Assembly: GCA_013298205.1 (NCBI GenBank)
Contig: JAAFJZ010000002.1
Coordinates: 1 to 24,664 of the forward strand
Length of the DNA stretch: 24,664 nucleotides
Direction: 5' to 3'
Source of the DNA: Cytophagales bacterium
GTDB lineage: Bacteria > Bacteroidota > Bacteroidia > Cytophagales > UBA9547
Below the pieces are notes generated by a model. The model worked only from the letters and a program-made list of their open reading frames with translations, searched no databases and was not told the origin of the DNA. Shown here one piece after another: positions 24,114 to 24,664 of this stretch (positions are counted from its first letter, which is position 1; every line of letters begins with the position of its first letter). Made by a program: the position numbers and the translations under genes.

Positions 24114-24664
24114 TTGGATAAAGGGAATTCAAAACGTATTTTTTATTTTTTTTTAGCAGCTTTATTGTTAGGTGTATTTATATTCTTTTTTTTCGACCTA
24201 GACAACAAACTCAAATCGCCTCAAAGGCAAACTGCAAGCATTCAATCCAATTTTTTAGGTGCATTAAAAGATATAGATTCTGACTTTGAGAAAATAAGTA
24301 ATGTTATTTCAGAACCACCGGCTACATTTCAAAAGCTAAACGAATGCAGTGATTATCCTTTTTTTATTTACAAAAACAAGAAAAACATCTTTTGGTCTTC
24401 CAATCAATTTGCCCAAGGGTTTGATAAAAATCAGCTTTTGGTGGGGAATAAATTAATCGTTCAAAATGGAAAAATATTTTATCAAACGATAAAAAAAGCT
24501 CAAATAGGCAAGAATACCTATGAAATACTTTTTGTCATTCCTTTTAGAAATGCTTATGAAATTGAAAATAAATACCTTTTTCCTGAGCTAAATAAAGATA
24601 TTTTTGGCTTATCGAGTGTAAAAATTGTAAGCAACAAAACAGAAATTAAAAATAGAATTTATGA
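24114..24664 (+). CDS. Membrane-anchored protein, N-terminal part, possibly a sensor histidine kinase (runs off the right edge)
   Basis: An open frame of 183 codons begins with TTG at 24114, directly after the DUF983 stop (TGA-TTG), and stays open to the end of the window. It encodes DKGNSKRIFYFFLAALLLGV, one membrane helix (about 8-27), then an extracytoplasmic segment with coiled-coil character (QTASIQSNFLGALKDIDSDF). PFFIYKNKKNIFWSSNQF, NKLIVQNGKIFYQ and YEILFVIPFRNAYEIENKYL follow. In Bacteroidota, an anchor followed by an 'x-x-FIYKNxxxxFWSSN' stretch is often the sensor part of a two-component histidine kinase. No kinase domain is in view, so this is inference. There is no in-frame ATG nearby, and the tight junction supports the TTG start and operon membership. 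Confidence 0.65.
   Translation, partial: MDKGNSKRIFYFFLAALLLGVFIFFFFDLDNKLKSPQRQTASIQSNFLGALKDIDSDFEKISNVISEPPATFQKLNECSDYPFFIYKNKKNIFWSSNQFAQGFDKNQLLVGNKLIVQNGKIFYQTIKKAQIGKNTYEILFVIPFRNAYEIENKYLFPELNKDIFGLSSVKIVSNKTEIKNRIY

Overview
The window looks like a chromosomal segment of a low-GC member of the Bacteroidota, perhaps Cytophagales- or Flavobacteriia-like. The evidence is the long three-domain form of IspG, a type III glutamine synthetase, WbqC, DUF420 and DUF983 proteins, AT-rich intergenic DNA, and repeated TAnnTTTG boxes (the Bacteroidota -7 promoter element) 35 to 180 bases upstream of genes. No tRNA, rRNA, CRISPR array or phage genes were seen. The species cannot be named from the sequence alone.

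Layout. Positions 1-2861 are on the minus strand: the N-terminus of an SRPBCC-fold protein that runs off the left edge, then rnr (RNase R), split by a +1 frameshift at an A5 run. Positions 3339-13890 are on the plus strand: a GT4-type glycosyltransferase, ispG, an RlmD/RumA-type 23S rRNA methyltransferase, glnN with the best promoter of the window, a WbqC family protein and clpC, with clear terminators after glnN and clpC. Positions 14173-14830 hold a minus-strand rplU-rpmA operon with its own promoter box and terminator. Positions 15029-19559 hold a dicarboxylate/amino-acid:cation symporter and leuS, separated by a pair of inverted, GC-richer 79-nt repeats. Positions 19699-20997 are a decayed IS5-family element whose transposase carries a one-base deletion and a precisely removable 43-bp palindromic insert. 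Then come araB (ribulokinase) and a tightly packed operon of membrane proteins: DUF420, a small CxxC protein, DUF983, and a partial membrane-anchored protein that may be a sensor kinase.

Most genes are ordinary housekeeping genes: translation and rRNA maturation (leuS, rplU, rpmA, rlmD), RNA decay (rnr), proteolysis (clpC), isoprenoid synthesis (ispG) and nitrogen assimilation (glnN). The DUF420, CxxC-protein and DUF983 group resembles genes found near cytochrome oxidase biogenesis loci in this phylum, but no oxidase gene is visible here.

The most interesting signals are small non-coding elements. The two 79-nt repeats differ at positions that keep predicted base pairs, and the 43-bp insert in the transposase carries both octamers (GCGAAAGC and GCGATAGC) found at the matching place in the two repeats. 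This suggests a family of small hairpin elements that may be mobile. I found no convincing large undescribed system such as a defence island or biosynthetic cluster.
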